From Allodiplogaster sudhausi (taxonomy: Eukaryota; Nematoda; Chromadorea; Rhabditida; Diplogasteridae), in contig CALZFC010000101.1 in assembly GCA_945643635.1 (NCBI GenBank), positions 281,001 to 345,000 on the forward strand: a stretch of DNA of 64,000 nt, written 5' to 3'. The notes under the pieces are model-generated. The model had not been told where the DNA came from, made no database searches, and was given only the letters and a program-made list of their open reading frames with translations. Below are positions 20,551-41,390 of this stretch, piece after piece. A program made the translations under genes and the position numbers. Within the stretch, counting starts at the first letter, position 1; each line of letters starts with the position of its first letter.

Positions 20551-21325
20551 TATACACATATGCTGCCATAACATGTATTGTAGATGCTTACTCCGTTTCT
20601 TGATGTAGGCATACATTTAAATAATAATTTAATTTTTTAGTATTCCTGCTCTTAAAATTATTTCGAATGTGTATACCCATGACACTTGCATGAATGTGTG
20701 TATGTATGTATGTATGTATGTATGTAGTAGTTCTGTATTCGAATGCTGCATTTCTCAAGTATATACCTCATGAAAACATACTGCAAATCGTTATTTTGCT
20801 GCCTCTATTGTTACATTTCATTGGCAGATATTCTAAACCCACGTGGCTTTCGATGCTTGCTGTCGATGAGGCATAATTTATAAACCATTTTCTAATTTAA
20901 ATGCATTGAGACGTAAGTGACCTATTTAGCATGAAGAAACGAATGTTAATTTGGAAGACATCAATTTTAAAAAGAAGTCCTCGATGTGACACTTAAATAG
21001 TTTGAAGTAAAGAAATTACGGCGGCTGTATTCTCACCAAACAATTAGGAAACTAGTCGAGCATTTAGTCGCTTGCTTCGAATTTTATCTATGTACATGAC
21101 AAATCATTCGAGGTTTCTGCTTAAATCTTACTTCTTGGCTGTTCTTCTCCGTCAAAATCATACAGTACACGGAGTCTGTTTAGCAAGGCACAGTACCCAC
21201 CACAGCATTGCCATGATGTCATGGTTACGGTATCCATGAGTTCTACAGAGAAGCTGGACACACTCTCGCCGCACTACGCCGCGGTGGCCGCGACAATCAT
21301 GGCGGCCGTGAAGGGCGCCGCCTGA
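19229..21325 (+). pseudogene. Multipass membrane protein paralogue 1, probably decayed
   Basis: Putative exons encode a Ser-rich start (VPGFSETSNEKQKDQNG), hydrophobic segments (SLLLSIFAMTVAFLAGKLVY near 19,370; RRSLLLGLVVLLLGRVVVE near 19,580; YEVIVIITICFSVLQ near 19,712), a basic loop (RAWVDAAIRRSRKSLRLKKP near 19,890), another hydrophobic exon near 20,215 (SLMPLSVFVVDVYLQLLDGF) and an end KLDTLSPHYAAVAATIM before TGA at 21323. Relative to paralogue 2, the 20,215 exon lacks 19 bp and shifts into a stop, and the last exon lacks about 20 bp and loses the final hydrophobic segment. I infer a decaying duplicate. Family not recognised; exon borders approximate. Confidence 0.4.
20521..20550. repeat. 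(TATG)n microsatellite
   Basis: Tetranucleotide repeat, recurring at about 20,700-20,726. Confidence 0.9.
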
Positions 21326-22140
21326 GATACCTCACGTGTTTGTAGAGTGAGAGTGGCCATAGTCCCTGGGTTCTAGACTAACTTGTGGATTCGACCACAT
21401 TCTATGACTTATGTAACTTGCCCGTCTCCAACCTTTTATCCCAATTTGCCCATAAGAGAGACGGAGATATAGTTCAATAGATAACAAGAGAAACAAGACA
21501 AATACTTCAACGAGATGACAACGGGGCTGATGGCGTTGTTCCGAGACGGTCCAATTGAGACTACTCCAGCCCCGATACCGATTCAGCCACCGAGCAGGGG
21601 GTCCCGGCCACAACACTAACTGGCACATATCCATTTCCCGTTGGCGATGAAGCTCGTTGAATTGTAAGAAAAAGCAGACTCGTTCAGTCTCAATTTTATG
21701 TTTGTAAATGTGTTTGTCGTTGACTGCTTTAATAGATAGTGTTTGATTTTTATGCCTAAGAATTTTGAGGATTTCGATCCCAATTATAAGATGGTCGAAC
21801 CAAATTTGTGAGAGAAAGGTCTAAATGCGATCATCTCCAGCCTAATTGGGATCATTTTGAAATATAGATTACGGTTGAATTGTGGCTCCCTTAACGCATT
21901 TTTAAGGGGATTTTCTTCTCACCTCTCAAACTCCCCAAAAACATTACTATCATTTTTCTGCATCTGAAAAATCTTTTGCGTACCACTTACATACTTATGT
22001 ATATGAAGCATTACTTGATTTCCCGTTCCCGCCTGCTTCAAGTTAAAACGATTCAGTTTGTGTAGCATCCCCATGAGCTTCACTACAAGACGCGTCTTGA
22101 AGTGCCGTCGACAGTTGAAGAAGTTTTTTTTTTCATCTTC

Positions 22141-22171
<31 letters not shown>

Positions 22172-22205
22172 CAAAGACAGAGTGGACTAATAATCCTCAC
22201 GCGTT
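21326..22205. other. Spacer between the two paralogues
   Basis: A 100-codon minus-strand frame at 21332-21634 (WPGPPARWLNRYRGW) has no domain that I recognise and may be an old transposon fragment. A (GA)n run lies at 22,143-22,172. Otherwise nothing seen. Confidence 0.35.
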
Positions 22206-24351
22206 CTTAGGTTCTCTGAGACTTCGAATGAAAAGCACACGGACTATCAAAACGTGAAGGATGACGAAGTTGAGCACGTCCTCCCGTCCGTTGTGACTTC
22301 TGCCATTCCCGCCGTCGTTGCCACTGGAAATGTTATTATTAAATTTATGTCCTTAAAATTAATCATGAAAAACTACCTTTGTCGAATGCTATGTACGGCT
22401 CACTTAGTATGTGAGTCGCAGGATACGCTGATTGTGAGTCGCTTTGTTACTGATCTCAACAAGTATGTATGTAAAGATTTGCTACCATCACTCTGCAAGA
22501 TTTGGTTTCTCCTGAAATTCAAAGATGCTGGCATTAGGTGTACCTTTCTTTTCTTCACAACACTTCTTGAAGAAACAAATGGACTTTTCAAATGCCGTCA
22601 TCACAGCTTTCGCTATTTCTCTGTTCTTGGTACTCACGCTTGGGCCCTTCATTTTCTCGCAGGAAATGCTACTCTACGGTTTGTGAGATCGTTGCCCGTG
22701 AGTTTCGGAAAGAATAGGAATAATTGGAAGGTGAATTTAACTTTTAAAGACCTATGTAGGTAAGTAGAGAGGCATCGCAAGAAACTCAATGCAGAATATC
22801 TCTTCATTTCAGGAGTTGAATTTTGCATCTTCCGTTGTCCGTGTCTCTCCTTTACTATCATTCACGTGATGAACAAATGTTAGTAACGCTGGATTGTTTC
22901 AACATCGTTCATGAAAAAAATAAATTTTCCATTAACGATTTATTTCAGATTTTGCTAATTTATATCTACATATTCAAAACAGCAGGAACAAATGTGCCAC
23001 TTTTCAGGCAACTTGAAACTCTTCCTATCACTGATGCCCTTCTCAGCTTTCGTTGTCGACGTCTGCCTCCCGTTATTGGACGCCTTTATTGTTCCCATCA
23101 ACGGGGAAATTATTTCTCTTCTTCGTTATATCTTCATGGCAGCTGCAGTTCTATTTTACACTGTGAGAAGCAATTCTACGAAAAAATTTTCTCACTTTTT
23201 TAAAATCAGAAACATGTCTATTTAATTATCTTTTGCGTATTAGCTGATTTAGTTTGTTCATTTGCAGATGGAATGTTGCCTTTTCTTTGCTATATTCTTT
23301 TACTGGATTTGGATGCACAGACTAATCAGATATAATTTGGTTTGTTGTTTAGGTTTTTTGACTTTGAATACCATACATCTATATTCGACTTTTTGTCAAA
23401 CAAACATCATAGCTATGTATGTATGTACATAGATGCATTATTCAGCATCTTGCTACGAATATTACTCAAATTATTCCTCAAAATTTTTTCTTCAGAATTT
23501 CATGCGCAATACTACAATAAGGTAATTGCAGGAAAAGAACGCTCAAGGATAGCCATCCACAACAAAAGCTCTTCTAGAGTCGCGTTTGCCTTAATCTTAG
23601 AGTTTATTTTGGTCCGTATTCGAATTCTGTATAACTCAAGTATTAAATATCTCATGAATAAGAATCACTTACGGGATACAGCAATTCGAGTTTTCGAATA
23701 ATTAAAATAATCCATACCCACCGACGAATCTTTCTTTTCTTTAGAGTTCGTTCATTTGTGTCCCACAATGTTTCCCTTGTTAAATCCTTCGTTTGTCAGT
23801 TACCTTTTTCACGAGCTAACATTCTATTATACATATTTTTTCTACTCTGCCACACTAGTCTAATCAACTATTCTCCACTATACATATGTACATGCATACA
23901 TACACATGTATGTCTTAAAAAAAACTTAAGTAGCCTATTTTGCAATGCAAAAAGATTGTGAATGAGAAGACAGCAAAGTAGTCATCAATGTGACATAAAA
24001 ACTTCTTGAGGTGAAGAAATAATTGCAGCTGTATTCTATGTATGTATATGTAGGAAAGCAGTCCAACTTCATTTATTCGTTCTTCGAGATGATACAGTAC
24101 CCACCACACCATAGCCGGTTACGGTATCCACGAGTACTTCAGGGAAGCTGGACACGCCGCCGCGTCTCTCGTCGCATTACGCCGCGGTGGCCGCGACAAT
24201 CATGGCGCCCGTGAAGGGAAACGCGCCGCCGGAGATGGCGACGGCGCCTGAGATCTCATTCTGCCTCGTCACTCTCCCCATGGTCGTCTCTCTCTCCTGT
24301 CTCCTGCTCATGTCTTCCCAAAAGCCGGTGTTTCCATCGCTGCATTACTAG
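22206..24351 (+). CDS. Multipass membrane protein paralogue 2
   Basis: Exon-like stretches in the same order as in paralogue 1: SETSNEKHTDYQNVKDDEVE (near 22,212), a hydrophobic segment near 22,585 (AVITAFAISLFLVLTLGPFI), the well-conserved exon near 23,008 (LKLFLSLMPFSAFVVDVCLP then LLRYIFMAAAVLFYT), a short hydrophobic exon near 23,270 (MECCLFFAIFFYWIW), and a final exon (HYAAVAATIMAPVKGNAPPE, then a membrane span FCLVTLPMVVSLSCLLLM) ending TAG at 24349. The protein probably has several membrane spans, with both ends outside the bilayer core. I do not recognise the family; it could be a chemoreceptor-like or transporter-like nematode protein. Not all introns are resolved, and it may also be partly degraded. 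Confidence 0.4.
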
Positions 24352-24791
24352 ACATCTCCAAAGAAGAAATCTATCGTCCAAGAAATTCTGCTTGTAATGA
24401 AGCTCTCCGGCTTCTTTAACTTGAGATGTGGACGAGTCTTGGGACTAGCGCAACAACGGTTTTATTTAATAAGGAATAGAGAGAGAAAAAGGGGAAGGAA
24501 CCGCTCAATGTGAGCGAGGCCTGGCGAACTGACTTCTTAAGTCCTGAAAATAAATAAGTTAATTCTTATGTGCTTATATAATATATAATTATAAGGCACT
24601 TGGGTTCATCAGAATATAAATACAAAGAGCAGGCAAATGATTTGAGAATGGAGTCATCGTTTCATGCTGCCTTGATAACAAAATCTGAGCATTTGATATC
24701 AAACTGAAACATTCTTTGCGGCCTGAGTGCTCATCTAATGGGGAAATGACGGCAAGGAATGAAGAAGAAGAAGAAAGAGTAAGCTGAAGAT
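24352..24791. other. Intergenic, no gene seen
   Basis: AT-rich sequence between convergent genes, without a coding-like frame. Confidence 0.4.
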
Positions 24792-25756
24792 TTACTTGTT
24801 CTCCGTCTTTGGCTTCGAAGCCGCCTTCTTCGCCGCAGTCTTCTGCTTCTTCACAAAGTTTTTAATCTGCATAAAAATACATTTACTTTGATAAATTAGA
24901 CAGCTAATATGACTAGCATGAATTAATCATCGAGAAAAGAAGGCTCGAATAACCTCTTTTTCGAGATGCCACGGATGCCGCAGTGTCTTCCTCTTCACTC
25001 GCTTCAGCTGTCGCATCTCCTCTCGCTCGCGCTTGTAGCGCCTGAAAAAAATTTATTTTAATAATAATTGATTGATTTGATTGATTGATTGATAATAACT
25101 GTTTTTTTTTTCAAAATACTTCATTTATTTTACACTTTAGTCACCTTTTGCGTTTTTATTTCTTTCTCGAAATCCATTTTTTCTATTATGTAGTTTAGCC
25201 CCGCGCATGTGCTCTTTTGAGGCAAAATGGTAACTGGTAATGCTTTACATCTGCATTTTCGCAAGGAAATTGCACTATTTAAATGATAGCTTCTTCAGCT
25301 TACTTGTACGTGACAATCGGCGTGACAATCGTAACGGCGAGAAGGATAAACAGCAAGCAGATCGACGTGTAGTAGAGCCCCTGCTCCTGCACAACAGCCA
25401 GAGCTAACGATTTACTTACTTCATTTTAATCATTAAGCAATATGTAGTTTTGAAATTTTGTTGATTAAAGATCTGACACCCTAGATGGACACTTTATCCC
25501 ACCAACTCCTTGTTCAGTTTCGGGGCTGCCGTGTTCACTATAATCGGCTGCCTCCCTAAACCTTCCTTGCCAATGCTATCTCTACATTTCCCGATAAACT
25601 TTGCCGTCAAATTCTTCACGGGAATGTACATATTCTCATGCGATGTGCTAACCAATTTTGACGGGGGAGCGACTTCAATCCACGGTTTGTCCATGCTGGG
25701 AGAGCCTCGCGGAGTCGACCACCCGAGTGCAGTAAAGTTGGAGTGAATGGGCACTA
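24792..25756 (-). CDS. Single-pass membrane protein with basic tail, unknown function
   Basis: Four exons fit together in frame: about 25503-25756, 25304-25386, 24954-25041 and 24792-24866 (TAA stop). The first encodes an extracellular-type stretch with N-glycosylation sequons NFT and NLT. The second holds one membrane span (SICLLFILLAVTIVTPIV). The third and fourth are highly basic (RYKREREEMRQLKRVKRK and KKQKTAAKKAASKP). No start ATG is visible in the first exon frame, so a 5' exon (probably with a signal peptide) is likely to be missing. The short basic tail suggests cytosolic interactions or ER retention; this is inference. Family unknown. Confidence 0.55.
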
Positions 25757-26672
25757 GTACCCATATCTCTACATATTCTATTCCAATAATTCCATTTCGT
25801 CCATCAGTTTAATATGCACCTGGTTGTTCAATTAGTTGTACTGTTGTAATTGTCATAAAAGGACACCCAATCACCCTTCCTTTCTTTCTCTGTCCCTCGC
25901 TATCACTATCTCAACTCTCTCTCTCTCCCACTCTCGCTCACTCCCTCGCTCTCTCTCTCCCACTCTCGCTCACTCCCTCGCTCTCTCTCTCCCACTCTCG
26001 CTCACTCCCTCGCTCTCTCTCTACCACTCTCGCTCACTCCCTCGCTCTCCCCCGCAAGACCTAATCACTTTCTCTTCGTCGTTCTCACACTCATGCTTGA
26101 GAATTGTCTACCTCTGACCACTTTTCTACATCCACATTTCCTATATCACTCTCATGCTCTTTTTTTCTTAACCCTGCTTGTCTCTCCTCGACTCTCCTCA
26201 CTATTTCGTTCCCCCCAACTCGCTCTCTTTCTCTCTCTCTCGTCATTTTTACAAATCTGTAACGACTACTACTGTCCAATGAATAGACCCTTACTATCAT
26301 ACGCTGTGCGGTACTGCAGAACACCATTTAGTTAGATTCCAAATTCATTCATCAATAGCTTGGGATTAGTTTAAAGTCAGCGAATTACAACTGCAGTCAA
26401 ACTATAGCACAAAAAAGGTTTTCCACAACAGCTTTAACAAATAAACATGTGTATAGTAACCAGATAAATATTTAAATTAGGACAGAATAAAAATCCGTAA
26501 AGGAGCTGTATTACGACTTTCAAAATGTACATGTAAGGTTGAACTTATGATAGATCATGAATCATGACTTGGATCAAGCTTTTAGTTTACTCGGATAACG
26601 CAGAAAGTATGATGGAGAGAGAGAGAGAATGGAGAGACAGAGAAAATTGAGAGAGAAAAAGAAGGCTCGCTC
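25757..26672. repeat. CT-rich region with 30-bp minisatellite
   Basis: Between 25,915 and 26,045 a unit of about 30 bp (CTCTCTCTCCCACTCTCGCT and CACTCCCTCG) repeats four to five times. The rest of the gap is CT-rich then AT-rich, without a gene. Confidence 0.8.
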
Positions 26673-35161
<8,489 letters not shown>

Positions 35162-35531
35162 CTTCCACTTGTTCTTCAACTTGAAACTATCAAATCTGTT
35201 AAAAGAAATACATGAAAACAAGAAAATCCGCATCAAAACAGACACAAACGCTTAAGATTGCAGGCCGCGAATCCGTATATCTCAGTCACAGTACTCCAAA
35301 TCAATACGGCCAGCCAGTGTCACAGCCGGCACCAATTCGTACACGATGGTAAAGTTCGAATGAGCGTTCGTGCCGAGACACCGATTCCTATTGCACGAAT
35401 TGAAAAATTCGCGCAAAATTGTTGCCAAGAAACGACGAATTCGCGATGGCTGCATCTGATTACTTTTTGTACACATGATCCCGGTGCATTCTTCCATTGT
35501 TAATTGCTGTTGCTTTCCAGTCTTCATCATC
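35162..35531. promoter_or_regulatory. Divergent promoter region between Brm and G3BP
   Basis: The two start codons face away from each other across 370 bp with no other gene, so both promoters must lie here or within the 5' UTRs. An acceptor TTTCCAG ends 11 bases before the G3BP ATG, and a GATAG acceptor lies before the Brm ATG, as expected for 5' UTR introns or spliced leaders. No TATA box was identified. Confidence 0.5.
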
Positions 35532-38500
35532 ATGAAGGTGGACGTCATCTCCGAGCTGAGTAACGGCGGCTCCGTCTCCATGGGCGACGCTGACCAGCAC
35601 TGCGGTTTCTACTTCTTTTCATTCTTGCTTTTATTTATACTTATAAACAATGCATAGTTGGCAATGATTTATTAGTGAAAGATTAAGAGCGATTGAGTAA
35701 GCGTATATGCGCTGATGAAGTTGAAGTCGGCGCACCGTTAACGCTCAAATGTTTAATGTGAAGACATGCTTGTATTGTTGTTGCGAAATTCAGTTTGGGC
35801 CTGGCATTATTATGCGACTAATGTTGACAACAATAGCAAGTCGCACTTTTTACAGCTACTGACATTGGACGCGAATTTGTTCGCCGCTACTACACTCTGC
35901 TTTCGGAGACGCCCGCGTCGATCTTCCGCTTCTACTCGCATGAGTCTGTCTTTGTCCACAACGAACTCCAGGCTGTCGGACAGAAGGTCAATCGCGGCCA
36001 CTCTTTCCACTTTTTGTTGTTTTCTTTCTTCTCTTCAGCACAGATGAGAATATCCATTTTGCTTTCAGCAAATCCAAAAGGCGATTGAAGCTCTTGGCTT
36101 CGTCGAATGCAAAGTTCGCATTCATTCTATCAAGGTGCGTGTATGTTTCAATTCATTTCAACTAAACGACTGATTGGGCAGAAGTATTTCACTTTTCCTG
36201 TTGATATTTGTTCACTATTGATGTAAATTCGTTCACTTTTTACTTTTCCTTTGCTCTTAAATAAAAAAAAGCTAAGCGGTTGTAACACGGCGTTCCTTCA
36301 GGGTGCGCATACTATTGGCCAGGCGGATGAGAAGAAGGTTCGTTTACATGATTTATCTCCTTATCTCGAACTCACAGTTGTGATTGTTATGTCGTTTTCG
36401 GCAGCTTAATTTTGCGAATTAAACATGCTAAAAATATATTGGGCTTAAGTCAACTCGAGCATCTTGTTTAAACGAGCTGTTATATAATTAACTTGCAGGG
36501 CATCGTGCTGCAAGTGTGCGGCGAGATGGCGCAGAGTGCGGCCGAGCAGTCTCGTCGCTTCATCCAGACATTCGTGCTTTGCCAGCAGACACCCAAGAAG
36601 TTCTTCGTCCAGAACGACATCTTCCAGTTTGTCGACCAGGGCTTCATGGAGGCCGAGCCGAAGCCGAGCACCCCCGAACCGGAACAGCCGGCTTTGAAGG
36701 CTCAGGTATTCAATGAATTACCCTTATCTTGATTTGTTCATTGAGTTTTGCAATTTAATCTAAAGAATGATGTGCATATTTAAAGGCGAAGGCACCTGCA
36801 CAGAACGGCCATTCCAACCCATCTCCCAAGGCCGCCGAAGCAGCCCCTGCGACAGGTATAAATTGAAATTGAGAGTTTCTTGAAATTGGCGGTATACTTC
36901 CAAATTTTCATTTGCTTTTGTTGTTCCGAAAATTTCAATTGAAGTGACTGTAAGGAGCAAGAAATTTCTTGTTCCTTGTATTTTGATGATCGTAAATGTT
37001 GATGCCTATTGTGGGAGTAAAAACATTGTAATTTTATTTCCAATGACTTTGAATTGTGATTTTTGCTTTGCTTTAGCCGCTGCAAAGCCGCATGCCGAGG
37101 TCGCTGCCAACGTTGCTTCTCCGCCCGCGAAGAAAGAGAACAAGCAGGAGGTCGAGGTTCCGCCGCCGCGTCAGCCCACTCCGGTCGCTCCGCCTGCCGA
37201 GGTTCATTTATCATTATTTCAGACACTCTTTTAATAATAGGAGATCCTTTTATCTGATCGTGAGTTACATTACCATAATTTCCCATCGTTGAGGCGCCTG
37301 CCCCTCCCGCTGCTGCGCCCGCACCGCCACCCGTCGCGGCTGCGCCCGCTCCTCCGGCACCGGCCACGCGCGCGGAGCCCAAGTCCTGGGCCAAGATGGT
37401 GGGCGGTGGAGGAAACAGCTCGGCCCCGCACCACCCGCCGGCTGCAATTGCTCCCTCTCCGGCTGCGCCAGCCCCTGCTGCGCCTACTCCCGCCGCTGCG
37501 CCCACTGCCGCCCCGAAGCCGGCCGTGCAGTCCCAGCAGAACGGTCACACGGAGCAGAAGGGTGGTAAGTGTGCACTGGGATTGGTTGATTGGTTGAGTA
37601 TTGTAATCAAGGCAGATCAACCATAGCTGAACAAGGGCCAGCGCACTCTCCGATCCCGGGGGGGGGGGGGCTGGTCTCTCAAATTTTTGCTTTTTCAGTG
37701 GTCTATCAATTTAAAGTCTGGGAAAAAGTATTTTAAAATGCTAAAAACCTATTTTTTTTTCCTCTGAAAATCAGTAAGTTTGACAAATTCTTCTTAAAAG
37801 GTTCTTATATTAATTATTTAATATCTTCAGGTAGGCGCTATGCAAAGCGCTATGCATGACTTCTCTCTAACAGTCGCTTCACGACGAACTGTTGCTCGCA
37901 CTCACTATCTGCTCCTAAGTTGCATATTTATCTTCCCTTTGTGTAATCTTTCCCTTGCTTTCCCTTTGTATGTGTTGTCTTTGCAGTGGTGGGATGTGTT
38001 TATCATAAAGCTTTTTTAAGGAAGCAGAGCAACCCGCTTACTTCACAGCACAAACACCCTTGCACTTTCACTATATAAATTCATAATTCATTGTAGGTTG
38101 TGTGATGCATGCTCATTTATTGAGGAGTCAAACACTTTTTGTTTGGATTTTCTGTGAAATTCCAGCATGTTCTCGGATTGCTTCCCATTGTGCCGCCTGC
38201 ACGGAGATCATCGCGGAATTGTTCTAATAGCTGTACAGGGCATATCTTCCATACAACTGTCGTTGAACTCCATGACAACAGTTGATAATGACGAGAAGCT
38301 GCATCTATACATTAGTGGAATGGAACATTGATAGGGATAGATGGGAGTGAAAATTTAGAAGGAGAAAAAAGAATAGAAGAAAATTCAATTGGCGAAACGT
38401 CAAAGCGAATGGATGTAATTGTCTGTAAATCCGTCCCACGCTATAGTTCTGCAACGTTGACTTAACAGATCTGCCGATTGCGCCCGATTTTCATGACAGT

Positions 38501-40092
38501 GACCTATTTTGAGCTGCTGCAGTTTATCAAATATTGAACCAAATCCTTGTCACATGGATTCATATTGTAGAACTCAGCCTGAACTTTATTACAATACCTA
38601 TAGATAAAATTGGAAGTACATCTAAATTCGAAAGTTTGCACCCCTCTCCTCTCCCGGTTTGCGGCTCTTTAAACAATCGGGCCATAATACCGTAGTAATC
38701 GTTCGAAACGTCATGTCTCCCTTACATTTGTCATGTATGTATGTACATTTGCACCTTTATTTATCGTCAGGTATGTACATTTGCACCTTTATTTTTATTT
38801 TTTCGTTTTCATATGCTTCTTGAATATTTCTATTTGTACTTCATATGTCCTTCGTTCCTTCATGTATCCTCTTTTCTTCTTCCCGTGTCTCTTGATTCAT
38901 TATGCATGCACTTCATATGTCTTCTTTTGTTTGTGCACGCATAGGTATTCGATTCTTTATTCTTTATAAAGGAAATATAATGGAAAACAAAAAAAAATTG
39001 CCGATCTGGCAGGCCTGGAGGGAGTACTCCACGGCGCATGCACCGACTTTGTTCAGCTATGAGATCAAAGAAACTGGCTTTTTTTACTGTAAATATTTCG
39101 ATTTTTGCAGGCGATCGCAGCAGCGCACTGAAGCTCTTCGTCGGAGGAATCACTCGCAACAAGATTCCTGATTACCCCTCCGAACTGGACAAAGTGAACG
39201 CGCAGTTCTTCCAAGTCTTCGCAGGTTGGTCGTTGCCAGTTATATGTCTTTGGAAATGTATTTTTGCATTTTTTTTTTTTACAATTTCTTGCTTTTGGAG
39301 AACTGGGTATTTGAACATGAAAGATGTACGCGTGCGATGTTTCTTTCTTTTTTAATTAATTTATTGATTAAATTCTCTAGTGCGATTACAGAGGTGGCCG
39401 AGGTGGACAACGTGACGATTCCTCGCAAGGTCTTCATAAATGAACCGGGCACCGAACGCCAGATGGCCTTCGCCTTCATCACGATGAAGTCAATGGCCGA
39501 TGTCGACAAGGTCTTCGCCGCCTGCCGCAAGGATGTGCGTTTTCCCTCTCATACTTTGCAACTGAAAGAAGTAATGAAATAGAGCAAAGTGCATTCCTTT
39601 ATGATTTTTCGACCGCATTTCATAAGCGGCTGTCTTGATACGTGGAAGTGTGTCTTGAATCACGAAGAGCCGCCGGGCATTAGTGAAATCTTGGCATTTG
39701 CTTCCTCAGCTACGAATTTTTCTCACGCTGCGGTAACATGATGTGGAAAATTATGGAAAACCTGTGTTGATATGTTGATTTTATGCTGTGATAGAAAGGT
39801 TCCCCTTTCAAAAAGCTTGAATGAATGTGTATATTTCGCAATGTAAGATTCTCTTCGTTTCTGTTTGAAGGAGCACACGAACACAAACTTCATCAAGATG
39901 AGCCTGGAGGCTTTCGGCTTCGACGGCGAAGCGCACGTGTCGATGTCGGAGAACAAGCCGGTGATGCGCCCCGGTGGATTCCGCGGGGGACGCGGTGGTC
40001 CGGGCGGCAGCCGCGGCGGTGGCTTTGCTCCTCGCGGACGCGGTGGCCCTCGTGGAGGCGGTGGATTCCACTCTGGCGGTGGCCATCAGTGA
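35532..40092 (+). CDS. G3BP: G3BP, stress-granule RNA-binding protein
   Basis: Eleven exons: 35532-35604, 35856-35986, 36069-36134, 36302-36337, 36499-36705, 36786-36855, 37077-37201, 37295-37564, 39111-39224, 39392-39534, 39871-40092. The protein starts with an NTF2-like domain (IGREFVRRYYTLLSETPASI, QVCGEMAQSAAEQSRRFIQT, FFVQNDIFQF). A Pro/Ala-rich disordered linker follows, containing a SWAKMV motif, then an RRM (LKLFVGGIT, QMAFAFITM), and a Gly/Arg-rich RGG tail ending GGGHQ and TGA. This is the exact domain order of G3BP/Rasputin, which nucleates stress granules and links to the Caprin/USP10 network. Two in-frame ATGs (35532 and 35580) are possible starts; the first is preceded closely by an acceptor. 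Intron 8 is unusually long (about 1.5 kb) and I see no gene in it. Confidence 0.93.
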
Positions 40093-41315
40093 GAGTTGGT
40101 CACGACCCGCCTGCGCCTTCCCCCCCCCCCCCCTTCCACCCTCTACTTTTTTTTACCCTGCTCTCTTCCCTTGTCTCATTGATTGATTGATGGAAATCTT
40201 TTGAAAAACAGCTGTCTTGGAAGCAAGTAATTGTAGGTGTCACGCAATTTGTTTCCACCAAAACGTGGATCAAAAGCGCTATCGGTTTTCTGTAGCTTTT
40301 TTCAGTCATTGTGGCTTTTCAGTTGTAGGCGGCAACAAACTGCGTGCGCACAGCCGCTTTTCCTTCTACCTTGGCCAGTTAGGCTGCACCCTCTGAATCC
40401 TGTTAGTATAAATAATATTCATACGAATAATCTTTCACTCTCCCAACCTCTCATTTGAGCGATCTGTTCCGTGCTAGTGAAGTGTAATTCTAGGGTACAC
40501 ACCGCGTCTTCCATATTCCATCATTTATGCCTTCCTTCTCTTAGAAATCGGAAAAAAACAAGCATGTTTTGAGACTGTTGCTTCTTTGTCTTTTCGCGTA
40601 TTGTCCATGCTTGAAGTGTGAACCATTGCTCCTTCTTTATTTTCTTTCTCCGATGACTCTGTGAGAGGGGTGTAATCCGGCAGTATTCGCTGGCGCCTCC
40701 CTTACCAAGGGTACCAGACTCTTCGCTGTGCCCTTTTGCTCACTTATTCATTCATTATTGTTTCTCATCTTCATATACATACATATATCTGTTAATATCT
40801 TCTTGTTTTGCATGCTTTTCTTCTTCTTCTTCTTCTTCTTCTTCTTCTTCTTCTTCTTCTTCTTCTTCTTCTTCTTCTTCTTCTTCTTCCCACATCTTGC
40901 ACAGTCCACTTCCGAGTTCAGGACCACTTGTTACTGTTTTGGCCATGCCACGACTAGACACGAGTGTGTGTATGGTATCATTTTGTTATCCTGTACGCTG
41001 CGCACCTTCTTGGTTTCCAAAAAAAATTGTAAAATTAGGATTATTACTAAGAAAGGAGAAAAGAGTTGTTTGATTGAGCACCACCCCACCTAAGTTGATG
41101 GGAGAGGTTGGGTAGGGGGGACGGCGTGGAAGAGCACCTTTTTTTTCTTTTTTCCACGCTTTTGTGTCCACTTCATAATCACTTCACATGTCGTATATGC
41201 CACTAGTTGTATTTTGCCGCCTCCGTGTGTATAATTTGATGTCAGTGTGAATATTCGATGCGAGCGCGACAACTTACTTAGATTTTTTTGTATAAGTGGC
41301 CCATATAAATAGTCT

Positions 41316-41390
<75 letters not shown>

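Noticed and set aside
21332..21634. 100-codon minus-strand ORF
   Set aside because: No recognised domain, no splice or promoter context; may be an old transposon fragment but cannot be supported.
22254..22763. 169-codon plus-strand ORF as a single-exon gene
   Set aside because: It crosses several probable splice sites of the membrane-protein paralogue, and its later part is out of frame with the hydrophobic segment conserved in type with copy 1.
25915..26045. CRISPR-like repeat array
   Set aside because: The 30-bp units are contiguous without spacers and are CT-rich; a simple minisatellite in a eukaryotic genome.
36780..37505. 241-codon minus-strand Ala/Gly-rich ORF
   Set aside because: Antisense shadow of the Pro/Ala-rich linker exons of G3BP.
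40728..41093. Poly-Phe (plus) and poly-Glu (minus) frames
   Set aside because: Produced by the TTC trinucleotide array; no coding context on either side.
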